Origin: Burkholderia mayonis
GTDB lineage: Bacteria > Pseudomonadota > Gammaproteobacteria > Burkholderiales > Burkholderiaceae
Reading direction: 5' to 3'
Assembly (NCBI RefSeq): GCF_001523745.2
Contig: NZ_CP013386.1
Coordinates: 2,976,001-3,040,000, forward strand
DNA: 64,000 bases
The position numbers and the translations under genes were made by a program. A model generated the notes under the pieces. It was not told the DNA's origin, made no database searches, and saw nothing but the letters and a program-made list of their open reading frames with translations. Positions 9,373 through 17,550 of the stretch are shown piece after piece. Within the stretch, counting starts at the first letter, position 1; each line of letters begins with the position of its first letter.

Positions 9373-9515
9373 ACATTTTCAGTGGCGTGCAGAATATCAA
9401 AATAACCAGCCTACCAAAGCTGCGCCTTCTGTCCGGCCGTCCGGGAAGAAAGCGCTCCGACATTGAGCAAGAACGAAAAGAATCCGTGTCAAATATTCGA
9501 TCCGCAGTGGAGCAC

Positions 9516-10475
9516 TCAGAGGTCGAGAATAAGCTTGCCGCACTTCGCGCCAGAAACACAGACCATCATCGTCTTGTTACCCGTCTTCTCAGCCGTACTC
9601 AGTACCGAGTCGCGGTGATCAGGGCATCCTTCCAGCACGCGCGTCTCGCACGCACCGCAAATGCCCTCCCGGCAACTGTAATCGACGTCGATGCCGGCCT
9701 CCAACAAAGTATCAAGTAAGCTCTTGTCGACCGGCACCTCCAACGCCCTACTGCTCTTCGCAAGCTCGACGGTATAGCTTGCGCTCGGCGCCTGGATTAC
9801 GTTCGTCTCTGCGGCAAACCGCTCGATATGGACATTCACGATACCAGCGCCTTCGCATGCTGCCTCGAACGCCGTCAGCATCACCGAAGGGCCACAACAA
9901 TAGGCGTGCACATGCTTCGGTTGGGTCAAAAGGAATGCCACGAGATCGAATGGCTTTCCACCGTGCTCGTCGTCAAAATAAAGATCGACACTGCCTCCGA
10001 GTGCAGCAAGCTCGTCAAGAAACGCGGCCTGCGCACGACTGCGTGCACAATAGACGAGCCGCACGATCTTGCCTTCGCCGCGCAGGTGCCGGTACATACA
10101 TAGGATCGGCGTAATGCCGATGCCCCCCGCGACCAACACCGACGATTCGGCCGTCTCATCGAGCGCGAAATTGTTGCGTGGTTTGCCGACCGGCAGAGTC
10201 ATCCCGCAGCGAAAGTTCTCGTGCACATATCGCGAACCGCCCCGGCTCTGGCGATCCGAAAGAATGCCCAGCACGTAACGATTCGACTCGGTCGGTGAAT
10301 TGAGCAGCGAATAGCTGCGCGTGAGGCCATTCGGCAAATGCAGGTCGACGTGCGCGCCCGCGCTGAACGCAGGAAAGCTCGAGCCGCTGACCGGCACCAG
10401 TTCGACACTAACCACACCTTCCGCTTCGTAGCGAAGCGTCCGGATGCGGGCATTCAGGAGTTCGGGATTGCTCAT
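9516..10475 (-). CDS. VanB/PDR-type oxygenase reductase
   Basis: A 319-residue single-chain electron-transfer protein. It has an FMN-binding domain with RSYSLLNSP (residues 53-61), an NADH domain with GGIGITPILCMYRHL (117-131), and a C-terminal plant-type 2Fe-2S domain with C268, C273, C276 and C306. Such reductases feed electrons to Rieske oxygenases like VanA. The Rieske oxygenase is encoded just upstream in the same operon, with RidA between them, so this is its likely partner. It is the last gene of the catabolic operon. Confidence 0.9.
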   Translation of the reverse strand: MSNPELLNARIRTLRYEAEGVVSVELVPVSGSSFPAFSAGAHVDLHLPNGLTRSYSLLNSPTESNRYVLGILSDRQSRGGSRYVHENFRCGMTLPVGKPRNNFALDETAESSVLVAGGIGITPILCMYRHLRGEGKIVRLVYCARSRAQAAFLDELAALGGSVDLYFDDEHGGKPFDLVAFLLTQPKHVHAYCCGPSVMLTAFEAACEGAGIVNVHIERFAAETNVIQAPSASYTVELAKSSRALEVPVDKSLLDTLLEAGIDVDYSCREGICGACETRVLEGCPDHRDSVLSTAEKTGNKTMMVCVSGAKCGKLILDL

Positions 10476-10535
10476 GATTAAATGCGCGAGGCACTCGACA
10501 TGCCTCGCGTCGTCAGGTTGTAAAACCGTCTGGCC

Positions 10536-10976
10536 TTACCTTGCCGCCTGAATCTGCGTCAGATCGAAATCGAGCCGAACGGTCGCGTCAATCTCAATCT
10601 TCAGCGCAGGAAATACGAGCCCCGATACTGCGACAAGAGTCGACGCGGGGTACGCGCCCAGCCCCGCGAAGAACTCGCGCCGGGCTCGCCCCACCTCGTC
10701 CTTGTCAGCGATATCCGTAACGTAGACCGTGAGCTTCACGATGTTCGCGATCGACCCGCCCGCTTCCTCAACCAACGCCCGGATCTTACCTAGTACCACG
10801 AGGGTCTGCTCGCGGGTCGAGAGCGGCCCTCCGGTATCGTCCAGTGTCGGATGCGCGGTCATACCGGACAGCACCAGCTCATTGCCGATCCGGATGCCGT
10901 TGGTCCAGCTAGCGTGCGGCAGATCCGGTACTGCGGGCGACACGATACGCGTCGCCTGAATGGACGTATCGCTCAT
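10536..10976 (-). CDS. RidA/YjgF family protein
   Basis: A 146-residue member of the RidA (imine deaminase) family, with LVLSGMTAHPTLDD and the C-terminal FPALKIEIDATVRLD typical of the trimer core. Family members hydrolyse reactive enamine/imine intermediates, and subgroup members act in aromatic or nitrogen-compound degradation. It overlaps the Rieske oxygenase gene by 4 bases (10973-10976), which suggests coupled translation and an imine or enamine intermediate in this pathway; the latter is inference. Confidence 0.88.
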   Translation of the reverse strand: MSDTSIQATRIVSPAVPDLPHASWTNGIRIGNELVLSGMTAHPTLDDTGGPLSTREQTLVVLGKIRALVEEAGGSIANIVKLTVYVTDIADKDEVGRARREFFAGLGAYPASTLVAVSGLVFPALKIEIDATVRLDFDLTQIQAAR

Positions 10977-11989
10977 TGCCCCCCCCTGTCGATCTCGGCC
11001 TGCGCAAGGTTCTTCAGGTGCCGGCGCAGCTTGACCACACCCATGTCGTGCTGATACAGATGCTCACGCTGATTGGCGTCCGGCTCCATGGCTTCCAGCA
11101 TCTCCCGATCCTGCTCGAGCACGGCCCAGTGACGCGCCTCCAACCGGTTCTCATAGAGGAAGCGCCACGCGTCGCGTTGCCAGCCCTGCAGCTTGCGGCA
11201 GCGCCAGTGAAACACGGCCGCTAGTTCGGGCGTGATCGGAGTGAAGCTGCCGACGATGACGAAATTTCCGCCAGGGCCGCCGGTCTTAGGATAGGGAATT
11301 TCGAGGCGCAGCCAGTGCAAGCCCGTGTCGGACCATTCGGTCCAGTCGAAATTCACGTCGCGCTGGCCTTCCTTTTCGAACACGAAGCCGGTCGCGGTAT
11401 CGCGCACACGGAAACTGGCCGCCTGGTCGCCAACGGCCATCGAATGAGACTGCTTATGTAGGTACGTGCCGTGCATCGGGTCCATCACGTTGTCCAGCAC
11501 ATAGCAATAATCGCCCTTCCATTCGGTATAGCAGAGGAATGACGAATACTCGTCCGATACAAGCTCTTCAGGCAGGCGTAGCGGCGGTGCCTCATCGACG
11601 GTGCCGTCCGCGTTATATAGCCAGATCACGCCATTTGCTTCGGTCAGATGAAACGACTGCACGGCGCGCATGCCTTCCAGCTTACAACCCGGACTGCCAG
11701 GCACGCTCGTCACCACTCCGTCCGCACGAATCTGTACGCCGTGATAGCCGCACGCGATGCGGTCGCCCAACACAATGCCCTTCGAAAGCGGCGCGCCACG
11801 ATGTGGGCAATGATCCTCGAGGGCGTGCGCACTGCCATCGGCATCGCGCCAAAGCACCAGCTTCTTGCCGAGCCTGCGCAGCGATACCGGATTCCTATCG
11901 ACAAAGCCCGACGGGCAAATCGGGAACCACAGATTGTGCAAGCCATCACGCAGAATGGTCGCGACCGTCTTTTGCTGTTGGATACTCAT
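10973..11989 (-). CDS. Rieske non-haem iron oxygenase, VanA-like alpha subunit
   Basis: A 338-residue ring-hydroxylating or demethylating oxygenase. The Rieske centre ligands are C61, H63, C80 and H83 (DHCPHRGAPLSKG and ACGYHG). The catalytic iron site is in DNVMDPMHGTYLHKQSH (H173, H178). The ATG at 11989 was chosen because GGAAAG lies upstream; a longer frame to 12022 lacks this. No beta subunit is encoded, as in the single-component VanA/dicamba-type oxygenases. Substrate is unknown. It works with the reductase at 9516. Confidence 0.9.
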   Translation of the reverse strand: MSIQQQKTVATILRDGLHNLWFPICPSGFVDRNPVSLRRLGKKLVLWRDADGSAHALEDHCPHRGAPLSKGIVLGDRIACGYHGVQIRADGVVTSVPGSPGCKLEGMRAVQSFHLTEANGVIWLYNADGTVDEAPPLRLPEELVSDEYSSFLCYTEWKGDYCYVLDNVMDPMHGTYLHKQSHSMAVGDQAASFRVRDTATGFVFEKEGQRDVNFDWTEWSDTGLHWLRLEIPYPKTGGPGGNFVIVGSFTPITPELAAVFHWRCRKLQGWQRDAWRFLYENRLEARHWAVLEQDREMLEAMEPDANQREHLYQHDMGVVKLRRHLKNLAQAEIDRGGQ

Positions 11990-12022
11990 GATGATTGCTT
12001 TCCGTTCAACACCGCGCGCCAC

Positions 12023-12244
12023 TCAATCGGCCGCGAGCCGTGCCATTTCGCTTACGAAGCCTTCTTTCGTCCACAGCGTACCGTCCTGCGGCCCCAGCCC
12101 AGTCTCGTTCAGATAGCGCACGATCGACGCCAGATCGTGAAAGCCCTGCGCAAACGCACGCTCAATCGCGTCTCCAAGCAGATTTTCGTATTGGGTCGGC
12201 TCGCGGCGGCGTGCCTGATGCGGTTCAAGATAACGATCCATCAT
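12023..12244 (-). CDS. Small protein with recombinase-like helix-turn-helix
   Basis: A 73-residue protein between the Rieske gene and the 116-residue unknown. Its C-terminal half (NETGLGPQDGTLWTKEGFVS) resembles the helix-turn-helix of serine recombinases. Similar tiny genes are known beside Rieske oxygenases, but I do not know a function. The start is one of two adjacent ATGs preceded by GGAGG. It overlaps the upstream gene by 4 bases, so it is part of the operon and probably structural to the pathway rather than a recombinase. Confidence 0.6.
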   Translation of the reverse strand: MMDRYLEPHQARRREPTQYENLLGDAIERAFAQGFHDLASIVRYLNETGLGPQDGTLWTKEGFVSEMARLAAD

Positions 12245-12591
12245 TGTCCTCCCTGGTGCACCCGCTCGCGAATCCGTTCGCGCACGGGCACAAAGTCGTA
12301 AGTCGGATAGCACTCAGTGCGGAAAACACCCCACGCCGAGCGCTCGAGTTCAACGTTAACCACTGGCAGCAATGCCGGCGGCAACGCGAGTGTGACGATC
12401 TGGCCGAACCCCATCGCCACGGTCCACGACACGATCGTCGTGCCTTTCGGCGGGAAGCGCTCCCACCAATCGGCCTCTTTCAGCCGAGACTGGAACGCAT
12501 CGAGATTGTTCGACTGGTCATGCCGCAGGAAAATCGTCAGCAGCATCATGTCGGTGCCGCCTTCGGCCGCACCCGCTGGTTTATCGCTCAT
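12241..12591 (-). CDS. Hypothetical operon protein, 116 residues
   Basis: Not recognised. A soluble protein with no signal peptide, rich in Trp/Arg in the middle (SRLKEADWWERFPPKGTTIV) and with a hydrophobic VTLALPPALLPVVNVEL segment. It overlaps the next small gene by 4 bases and ends only 1 base after the substrate-binding-protein gene's stop, which ties it to the oxygenase/ABC operon. A dimeric ferredoxin-like barrel is possible but unproven. Confidence 0.6.
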   Translation of the reverse strand: MSDKPAGAAEGGTDMMLLTIFLRHDQSNNLDAFQSRLKEADWWERFPPKGTTIVSWTVAMGFGQIVTLALPPALLPVVNVELERSAWGVFRTECYPTYDFVPVRERIRERVHQGGQ

Positions 12592-12592
12592 A

Positions 12593-13627
12593 TCACTCCA
12601 CGAATTGGTTGGTAAATAAATCTTTCAAGTCGACTCTGGTTCGAATGATCTTCTGCGCAAAATAGAAGTCCTGCAGCCGTTCCACGCGCGCTGGATCGAA
12701 CGCGCCAATCGTCGTCTGTCCCGGATAGACATGCTGTGCGTAATACGTCAGCACTTTGCTCACGAATGCCTCGCGCCCCTTCCATGACGGCACGGCAGCG
12801 ACATAGTCTTTCGCCGCGGCGGCAGGATTTCTTTCGATTTCCGCTAGCGCCTTCATCGATGCACGCACGAACTTGTGCACCATGTCGGGGCGCGCGGCGA
12901 TCATACGGTCCGACGCAAGAGTGGCTTGCGCCATCCCCGGAAAGTAGGCATCGGTCGACTGCCATACCAGCTTCGCTCCGGCTTCCTCGGCGCTTGCCGC
13001 CCAGTCGGGCGTGCCTACCATTGCATCGGCGCGTCCTTGGGCAAGGAGTTGCCAGATGCCCGACGGTCCCGCCGCCTGGATCGACACGTCTGATCGCGTA
13101 AGCCCACCCTTCGCGAGCACGGCGAGCGCAGCATAAAAGGACGTGTCCTGATACGACATAACAGTGAGGGTCTTGCCCTTCAGCACTGCGGGAATTGCTA
13201 TGTTTTCGTCGGAGCGCGTGACAAACTGATGTAGTGCGCGACCGCCGAACAGCGCGACGGCCTTCACGGGAATGCCGTTCTGGCGAAGTACGATCGGCGT
13301 GTCGCCGAGCGCTCCGCCCAGATCACCATTCCCCGCCGCGAGTTGCTTTCCCACTTCTGCGCCGCCCTGCACCGATACGAAGCGCACCGACAATCCCTCG
13401 TCGGCGTAGTAGTTCTTCTTCTGCGCGATCATCAGCGGCGCAAATGCAATCTCGCTTTGGGGCGCGGGCAGCAGATAGGTCACCTGCTGCATCGCACTCG
13501 GCGCGGCCTGCACCGCGCATCCCCAAGCGCACATCAGTGCCACGCCCATGCCGACCACGATGTGCCGACGCAGCGAAGGCAGCGACGCCGCAAACCCCGT
13601 GCTTTCACTCTTCATACTCATTTCCAA
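12593..13627 (-). CDS. ABC transporter substrate-binding protein (SsuA/NMT1-like)
   Basis: A 344-residue exported protein. After a basic N-terminus there is a hydrophobic signal (VVGMGVALMCAWGCAVQAA), then the NMT1/THI5-like fold: FAPLMIAQKKNYYADEGL and LAAGNGDLGGALGDTP. This branch binds sulfonates, taurine, pyrimidine precursors or aromatic acids. Permease and ATPase genes follow on the same strand upstream. It probably delivers the oxygenase substrate or a related compound; the ligand is unknown. Confidence 0.88.
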   Translation of the reverse strand: MEMSMKSESTGFAASLPSLRRHIVVGMGVALMCAWGCAVQAAPSAMQQVTYLLPAPQSEIAFAPLMIAQKKNYYADEGLSVRFVSVQGGAEVGKQLAAGNGDLGGALGDTPIVLRQNGIPVKAVALFGGRALHQFVTRSDENIAIPAVLKGKTLTVMSYQDTSFYAALAVLAKGGLTRSDVSIQAAGPSGIWQLLAQGRADAMVGTPDWAASAEEAGAKLVWQSTDAYFPGMAQATLASDRMIAARPDMVHKFVRASMKALAEIERNPAAAAKDYVAAVPSWKGREAFVSKVLTYYAQHVYPGQTTIGAFDPARVERLQDFYFAQKIIRTRVDLKDLFTNQFVE

Positions 13628-13664
13628 CTCTCCCGACTACGAATCGACCGCGGATGAGCCGCGT

Positions 13665-14441
13665 TCACACGGTTTTCATGCTGGCACGGGGCAGGTAATG
13701 CAGCACCCTTCTTTCAAGCCACACCACAGCGGCATAGGCCAGCACGCCGATGATGGTCAGCCCCACAATGGAGACGAATACCATCGCGGTATTTCCTTGT
13801 CCTTCGCCATACACCAGCAAATAGCCCAGCCCCTTGTCGCCGCCAACGAGTTCACCTACGGTGACGCCGATCACCGCGAGCGTCGACGCGATGCGCAGGC
13901 CGGAAAACAACGCCTGCATCGCAGATGGGAACTCCACGAACTGAAACACCTGCCAGCGCGAGCCGCACATCGCACGCACGAGGTTCACCATGTCTGGATC
14001 CACGGTGCGCACGGCACGCAGCACGTTGACCATCACCGGGAAGAATACGATCAAGACCGCTACGACGATCTTCGGATATACCGTGTAGCCCATCCACATT
14101 ACGAAAAGAGGCGCGAAAGCCACCTTGGGCGCAATCTGAAGTGCGAGGATATAAGGTGAAAGGACGGTTTCAGTCGTAGGAGAAAGGCCGAGTGTCACGC
14201 CAATCGCGACACCAAGCGCGGACCCCAGTACGAAACCTGCAATTACCTCGAGAGCCGTGATCCCAGTGTGCTGTATGAGATTTTCCGAACCGAACATGCG
14301 CAGTGCCTCATCAACGGTTGCGCTCAGCTTCGGCAGAACGAACTCGGGAATACCCAAAGCCGAAGGCCCCCATTGCCAGGCGGCAAGGAAGAAAACGAGC
14401 AGTAGCAGACTGCCCAGTGTCATTTTCAATTTGATAGCCAT
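13665..14441 (-). CDS. ABC transporter permease (SsuC/TauC-like)
   Basis: A 258-residue inner-membrane permease with about six hydrophobic segments and the cytoplasmic coupling loop (EFPSAMQALFSGLRIASTLAV) of binding-protein-dependent importers in the nitrate/sulfonate/taurine class. It lies between the ATPase and substrate-binding-protein genes of the same importer, all on the minus strand. Confidence 0.9.
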   Translation of the reverse strand: MAIKLKMTLGSLLLLVFFLAAWQWGPSALGIPEFVLPKLSATVDEALRMFGSENLIQHTGITALEVIAGFVLGSALGVAIGVTLGLSPTTETVLSPYILALQIAPKVAFAPLFVMWMGYTVYPKIVVAVLIVFFPVMVNVLRAVRTVDPDMVNLVRAMCGSRWQVFQFVEFPSAMQALFSGLRIASTLAVIGVTVGELVGGDKGLGYLLVYGEGQGNTAMVFVSIVGLTIIGVLAYAAVVWLERRVLHYLPRASMKTV

Positions 14442-14490
14442 AGTCGATACCCGTGCAAATTGAACTGTGATGCGAATCCGTTACCGCAAA

Positions 14491-15342
14491 CTAGCCAAGG
14501 TGCTCTTCCCTTCCTACCTTGAGCAGCTCCATCAATCGCGCCACGTAGTCATTCATGTGGAGCAGCTTGCGGCGCTCAAGCGGATTTTCGCGAAGAGGAA
14601 GGTCGATGACGATCTCTTCGATAATCGTTCCCGGGCGCTCGCTCATCACATACACACGATCGGATAACGCAATCGCTTCAGCCAGATCGTGGGTAATCAG
14701 TAATGCGGTCTTCTGTTCGGACGCAAGCATCTGTGCGAGGTCTTGTTGCAAGACCATCTTGGTCTGCGCATCGAGCGCGGAAAACGGCTCATCCATGAGC
14801 AACACGCCCGGCTCCACCGCAAGCGTTCGAGCAAGCGCCGCGCGCTGGCGCATGCCGCCGGACAACTGATGCGGGTAATGAGACTCGAAACCCTTGAGAT
14901 GGCAGCGCTCAAGCAACTCCATAGCGCGCGATCGCCGTTGAGCAACAGGCACGCCGCGAATCTGCATGCCTAACTGTACGTTTTGTTCGATGGTGCGCCA
15001 TGCCATGAGAAGATCTTTTTGCAACATGAAGGCAACCTCCAGCGATGGCCCGGTCACCCGCCGCCCGTTCACATACACCTCGCCCTCGCTCGGCGCGTAC
15101 AGGCCGGCTCCCATATTCAGCAAGGTGCTCTTGCCGCAACCGCTCGGACCGATGAGGGAGACCACTTCCCCACGGCGCATGGCAATCGATACATTGTCCA
15201 CGGCCGTCATCAACGTGTTGCCGTGCTTGGCCGGAAATCGCCTTGTCACGTGCCGGAACTCAATCGCATACGTGACCTGCTCTCGTTCGCCGCCATTCGC
15301 GAATGCTTGCGCTTCTTTCTCAACTCCGGAAAACATAAACAT
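14491..15342 (-). CDS. ABC transporter ATPase (SsuB/TauB-like)
   Basis: A 283-residue nucleotide-binding subunit. Walker A is GPSGCGKST, the signature is LSGGMRQRAALARTLA, Walker B is VLLMDEPFSALD, and the H-loop is ITHDLAEA. It energises the importer formed with the next two genes. The first about 25 residues precede the domain and are unusual, so the start could lie slightly downstream. Confidence 0.92.
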   Translation of the reverse strand: MFMFSGVEKEAQAFANGGEREQVTYAIEFRHVTRRFPAKHGNTLMTAVDNVSIAMRRGEVVSLIGPSGCGKSTLLNMGAGLYAPSEGEVYVNGRRVTGPSLEVAFMLQKDLLMAWRTIEQNVQLGMQIRGVPVAQRRSRAMELLERCHLKGFESHYPHQLSGGMRQRAALARTLAVEPGVLLMDEPFSALDAQTKMVLQQDLAQMLASEQKTALLITHDLAEAIALSDRVYVMSERPGTIIEEIVIDLPLRENPLERRKLLHMNDYVARLMELLKVGREEHLG

Positions 15343-15461
15343 GGAATACCTTCAGAATTCGAAAAGATAGTGAATCGAGAACTTCAACGATCGCAGAAGT
15401 CGAGACGCACACCATTCTTGCGAACGTGTTCGTGATCTTTACATTGTCTCCAACACATATT

Positions 15462-15608
15462 CATCGTGGGGCAACCACATAGCGCAGCACCCGACTTTGT
15501 GAGTGTGCGTGTGCGAGCAGGTTCTCCAGCAGGATGTCGCATAGTTGCCGATGCGCCGCGGGCGAGCGGCCTGCAATATGCGGAGCGACGATGACGCAGG
15601 GATTGCGT
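15462..15608 (-). pseudogene. C-terminal fragment of a D-2-hydroxyacid dehydrogenase
   Basis: Reading on the minus strand from the IS border to TGA at 15464-15462 gives 48 residues. They include CVIVAPHIAGRSPAAHRQL, the conserved C-terminal catalytic-histidine region of NAD-dependent D-2-hydroxyacid dehydrogenases, then a normal-looking tail. Everything upstream (about 250 residues) is absent and replaced by the IS5-family element at 15610. The dehydrogenase was probably part of the catabolic operon and is now inactive. Confidence 0.75.
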
Positions 15609-15609
15609 A

Positions 15610-16433
15610 GGGTCTGTTTACATTCGATGAAATGTGTTTACATCTTGTTTTTTGCACAAGCGGGCCAAGATGATTCGAAAGTTACTGAGCGACGAGGTAT
15701 GGGCACGAATCGAATCTGTGTTGCCGGGCAAGGAAGGCGACCCAGGAAGAACGGCGGCCGACAATCGCTGGTTTGTCGAAGCGGTTCTCTGGATTGGCCG
15801 AACCGGCTGCCCGTGGCGCGATTTGCCAAAGGCGTTCGGACGATGGCATACGGTGTACATGCGCTTCTCCAGATGGCGTCGCAAGGGTGTGTGGGAACGC
15901 GTGATCCACGCCGTGGCCGACGAAACCGAGATCAAGCATGTGTTGATCGATTCGACCATCGTGCGTGCGCACCAGCATTCGTCCGGAGCTCGAAAAAAAC
16001 GGTCCGCAACGCTCGGCCGCTCGCGGGGCGGACTGACCACCCAGTTGCACCTGGCCGTCGATGACGCCGGACGCCCGCTGCGGTTGATTGCCACCGAGGG
16101 GCAAGTCACCGATATTTCGTGTGCGAATGAACTGGTTGAGCCTCTGCGCACCGGGGCGGTCATCGCCGACAAGGGCTACGACTCGAACGCCTTTGTAGAG
16201 AGCATCCGCGCTACACGTGCGAAGGCCGTCATCCCGCCGCGTTCGAACCGAAAGACCAAGCGTCGCTATAGCCGCGTGCTGTATCGGACCCGGAACATCG
16301 TCGAACGCTTTTTCAATCGCATCAAACATTTTCATCGTGTCGCCACTCGCTACGACAAGCTTTCAGGCAACTATTTCGCCTTCGCCTCGCTTGCCTGTGC
16401 CTTTGGGCCGCTGGTGAGAATGTGAACAGACCC
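15610..16433 (+). mobile_element. IS5-family (IS427-like) insertion sequence
   Basis: An 824-bp element with terminal inverted repeats GGGTCTGTTTACATTC (left) and GAATGTGAACAGACCC (right), one mismatch, flanked by TA on both sides. It carries one transposase gene. The flanks do not rejoin into a sensible gene: the left flank is the 3' end of a dehydrogenase gene and the right flank the 3' end of a VOC gene. An adjacent deletion must therefore have accompanied or followed insertion, and the TA pair cannot be read as a simple target duplication. Confidence 0.85.
15670..16425 (+). CDS. IS5-family transposase, single reading frame
   Basis: A 251-residue DDE transposase starting MIRKLLSDEVWARIESVLPG. 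The catalytic acids are D94 (VLIDST), D167 (VIADKGYDS) and E212 (NIVERFFNRIK), with the Y-R-K spacing of IS5 relatives. Many IS427-group elements need a frameshift between two ORFs; here the frame is continuous and looks functional. An in-frame ATG 36 bases upstream would add a non-conserved leader. Confidence 0.9.
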   Translation: MIRKLLSDEVWARIESVLPGKEGDPGRTAADNRWFVEAVLWIGRTGCPWRDLPKAFGRWHTVYMRFSRWRRKGVWERVIHAVADETEIKHVLIDSTIVRAHQHSSGARKKRSATLGRSRGGLTTQLHLAVDDAGRPLRLIATEGQVTDISCANELVEPLRTGAVIADKGYDSNAFVESIRATRAKAVIPPRSNRKTKRRYSRVLYRTRNIVERFFNRIKHFHRVATRYDKLSGNYFAFASLACAFGPLVRM

Positions 16434-17368
16434 TAGTCTTTCCCGCCTCGAGCGAGTTGCTGCCGTGTCCAGGCCGCCTCGGCACGACCCTGCATAACCG
16501 CGCGCAAGGCGGCCGGGGGCGGCCCGGCCGTCATCCATTGGTCCATGGCATCCGGTTTGTCACGCGGCCAGATCTTCGGCACATGGGTGGCTTCGTCGAT
16601 CTGCTGTACTTCCGACGTGTACTCGATTACGAAGCCCGAAGGAGACACAAAGTACGCAAACGTGTTGTCGCCTGGCCCGTGACGGCCCGGCCCCCACGCA
16701 GGTGTCTGGCCCTGCGCTCTCATGCGTCCAATACCGCGCATGAAGCTGTCGAGGCTCGGCATTCCGAAGGCGACGTGATTGAGGCTTGGATACGGCCCCT
16801 TGTTGAAGGCAATCGAATGATGTTCAGACGTGCAACGCAGGAACACCATCATTTCGCCCGAATAGTCGCTCGTGCGAAAACCCAGCACGTCGCAATAGAA
16901 GCGCTCCATCCTGGCAAGATCGGGCGAATTGAGCACGACATGACTGATCTTGCTCGGCTGGGCCACACGGTCTTCCGTCTCCGGATGACACGCAACATCG
17001 GAAGAGAATCGCAGACGGCGCCCCTCAGGATCGATCGCATCGAATCCATAGCCGCCGCCGGGTGTCGCAAGTCGTGCGGGAGGCGTGCCAACCACAACGC
17101 CATCGGCCTGCAATTGCTCGTAGAAGCGGTCGACGGCCATCGCGTCCACCAGCGCGAAATGGAGATAGTCGATGCCGTGGTAAGCAGCATCGCGCAGCGC
17201 ATATATCCACTGCTCGCCCAGTGTTCCGCGAAAATAGACAGTTTCCGGTTGCGCCGCCGGTACTTTGGCAAGCCCCCACTGATCACGAAAAAACGGTGCG
17301 GAAATCGTTGCGCTGGGCGCACAAACGGCAATACCACGCAGACTCTGGACAGCAACACGTTCGATCAT
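16433..17368 (-). CDS. VOC-family (extradiol dioxygenase-like) protein
   Basis: About 311 residues with two vicinal-oxygen-chelate modules: an N-terminal one with YLHFALVDAMAVDRFYEQL and a C-terminal one with ISHVVLNSPDLARMERFYCDVLGF, LNHVAFGMPS and FVIEYTSEV. This resembles catechol 2,3-dioxygenase-type extradiol enzymes, with metal ligands H and E (HVVL, HVAF, EYTS). The stop TAG is completed by the last base of the IS element, so the native C-terminus may differ. ATG 17368 is preferred over an upstream in-frame ATG. Confidence 0.8.
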   Translation of the reverse strand: MIERVAVQSLRGIAVCAPSATISAPFFRDQWGLAKVPAAQPETVYFRGTLGEQWIYALRDAAYHGIDYLHFALVDAMAVDRFYEQLQADGVVVGTPPARLATPGGGYGFDAIDPEGRRLRFSSDVACHPETEDRVAQPSKISHVVLNSPDLARMERFYCDVLGFRTSDYSGEMMVFLRCTSEHHSIAFNKGPYPSLNHVAFGMPSLDSFMRGIGRMRAQGQTPAWGPGRHGPGDNTFAYFVSPSGFVIEYTSEVQQIDEATHVPKIWPRDKPDAMDQWMTAGPPPAALRAVMQGRAEAAWTRQQLARGGKD

Positions 17369-17550
17369 TTCGACGCTCCGTTCGACACACACGACACGAC
17401 AGCTTCCGGCCGCTCGCGTTGCGTCACGCAAAAGAAATCGCCCAGCAACACGCTCCGGGTTGCAGGGAGCTCTGCGCAGCGCATACTTCCCACTCTCGGT
17501 GCACTCGTCCGGTATTCAACGACAACGGAACGGTCCCGCTCATGCCTGCC

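Noticed and set aside
15608..16435. TA target-site duplication proving a simple IS insertion
   Set aside because: Flanks do not rejoin into one gene, so the TA pair may be coincidental after an adjacent deletion.
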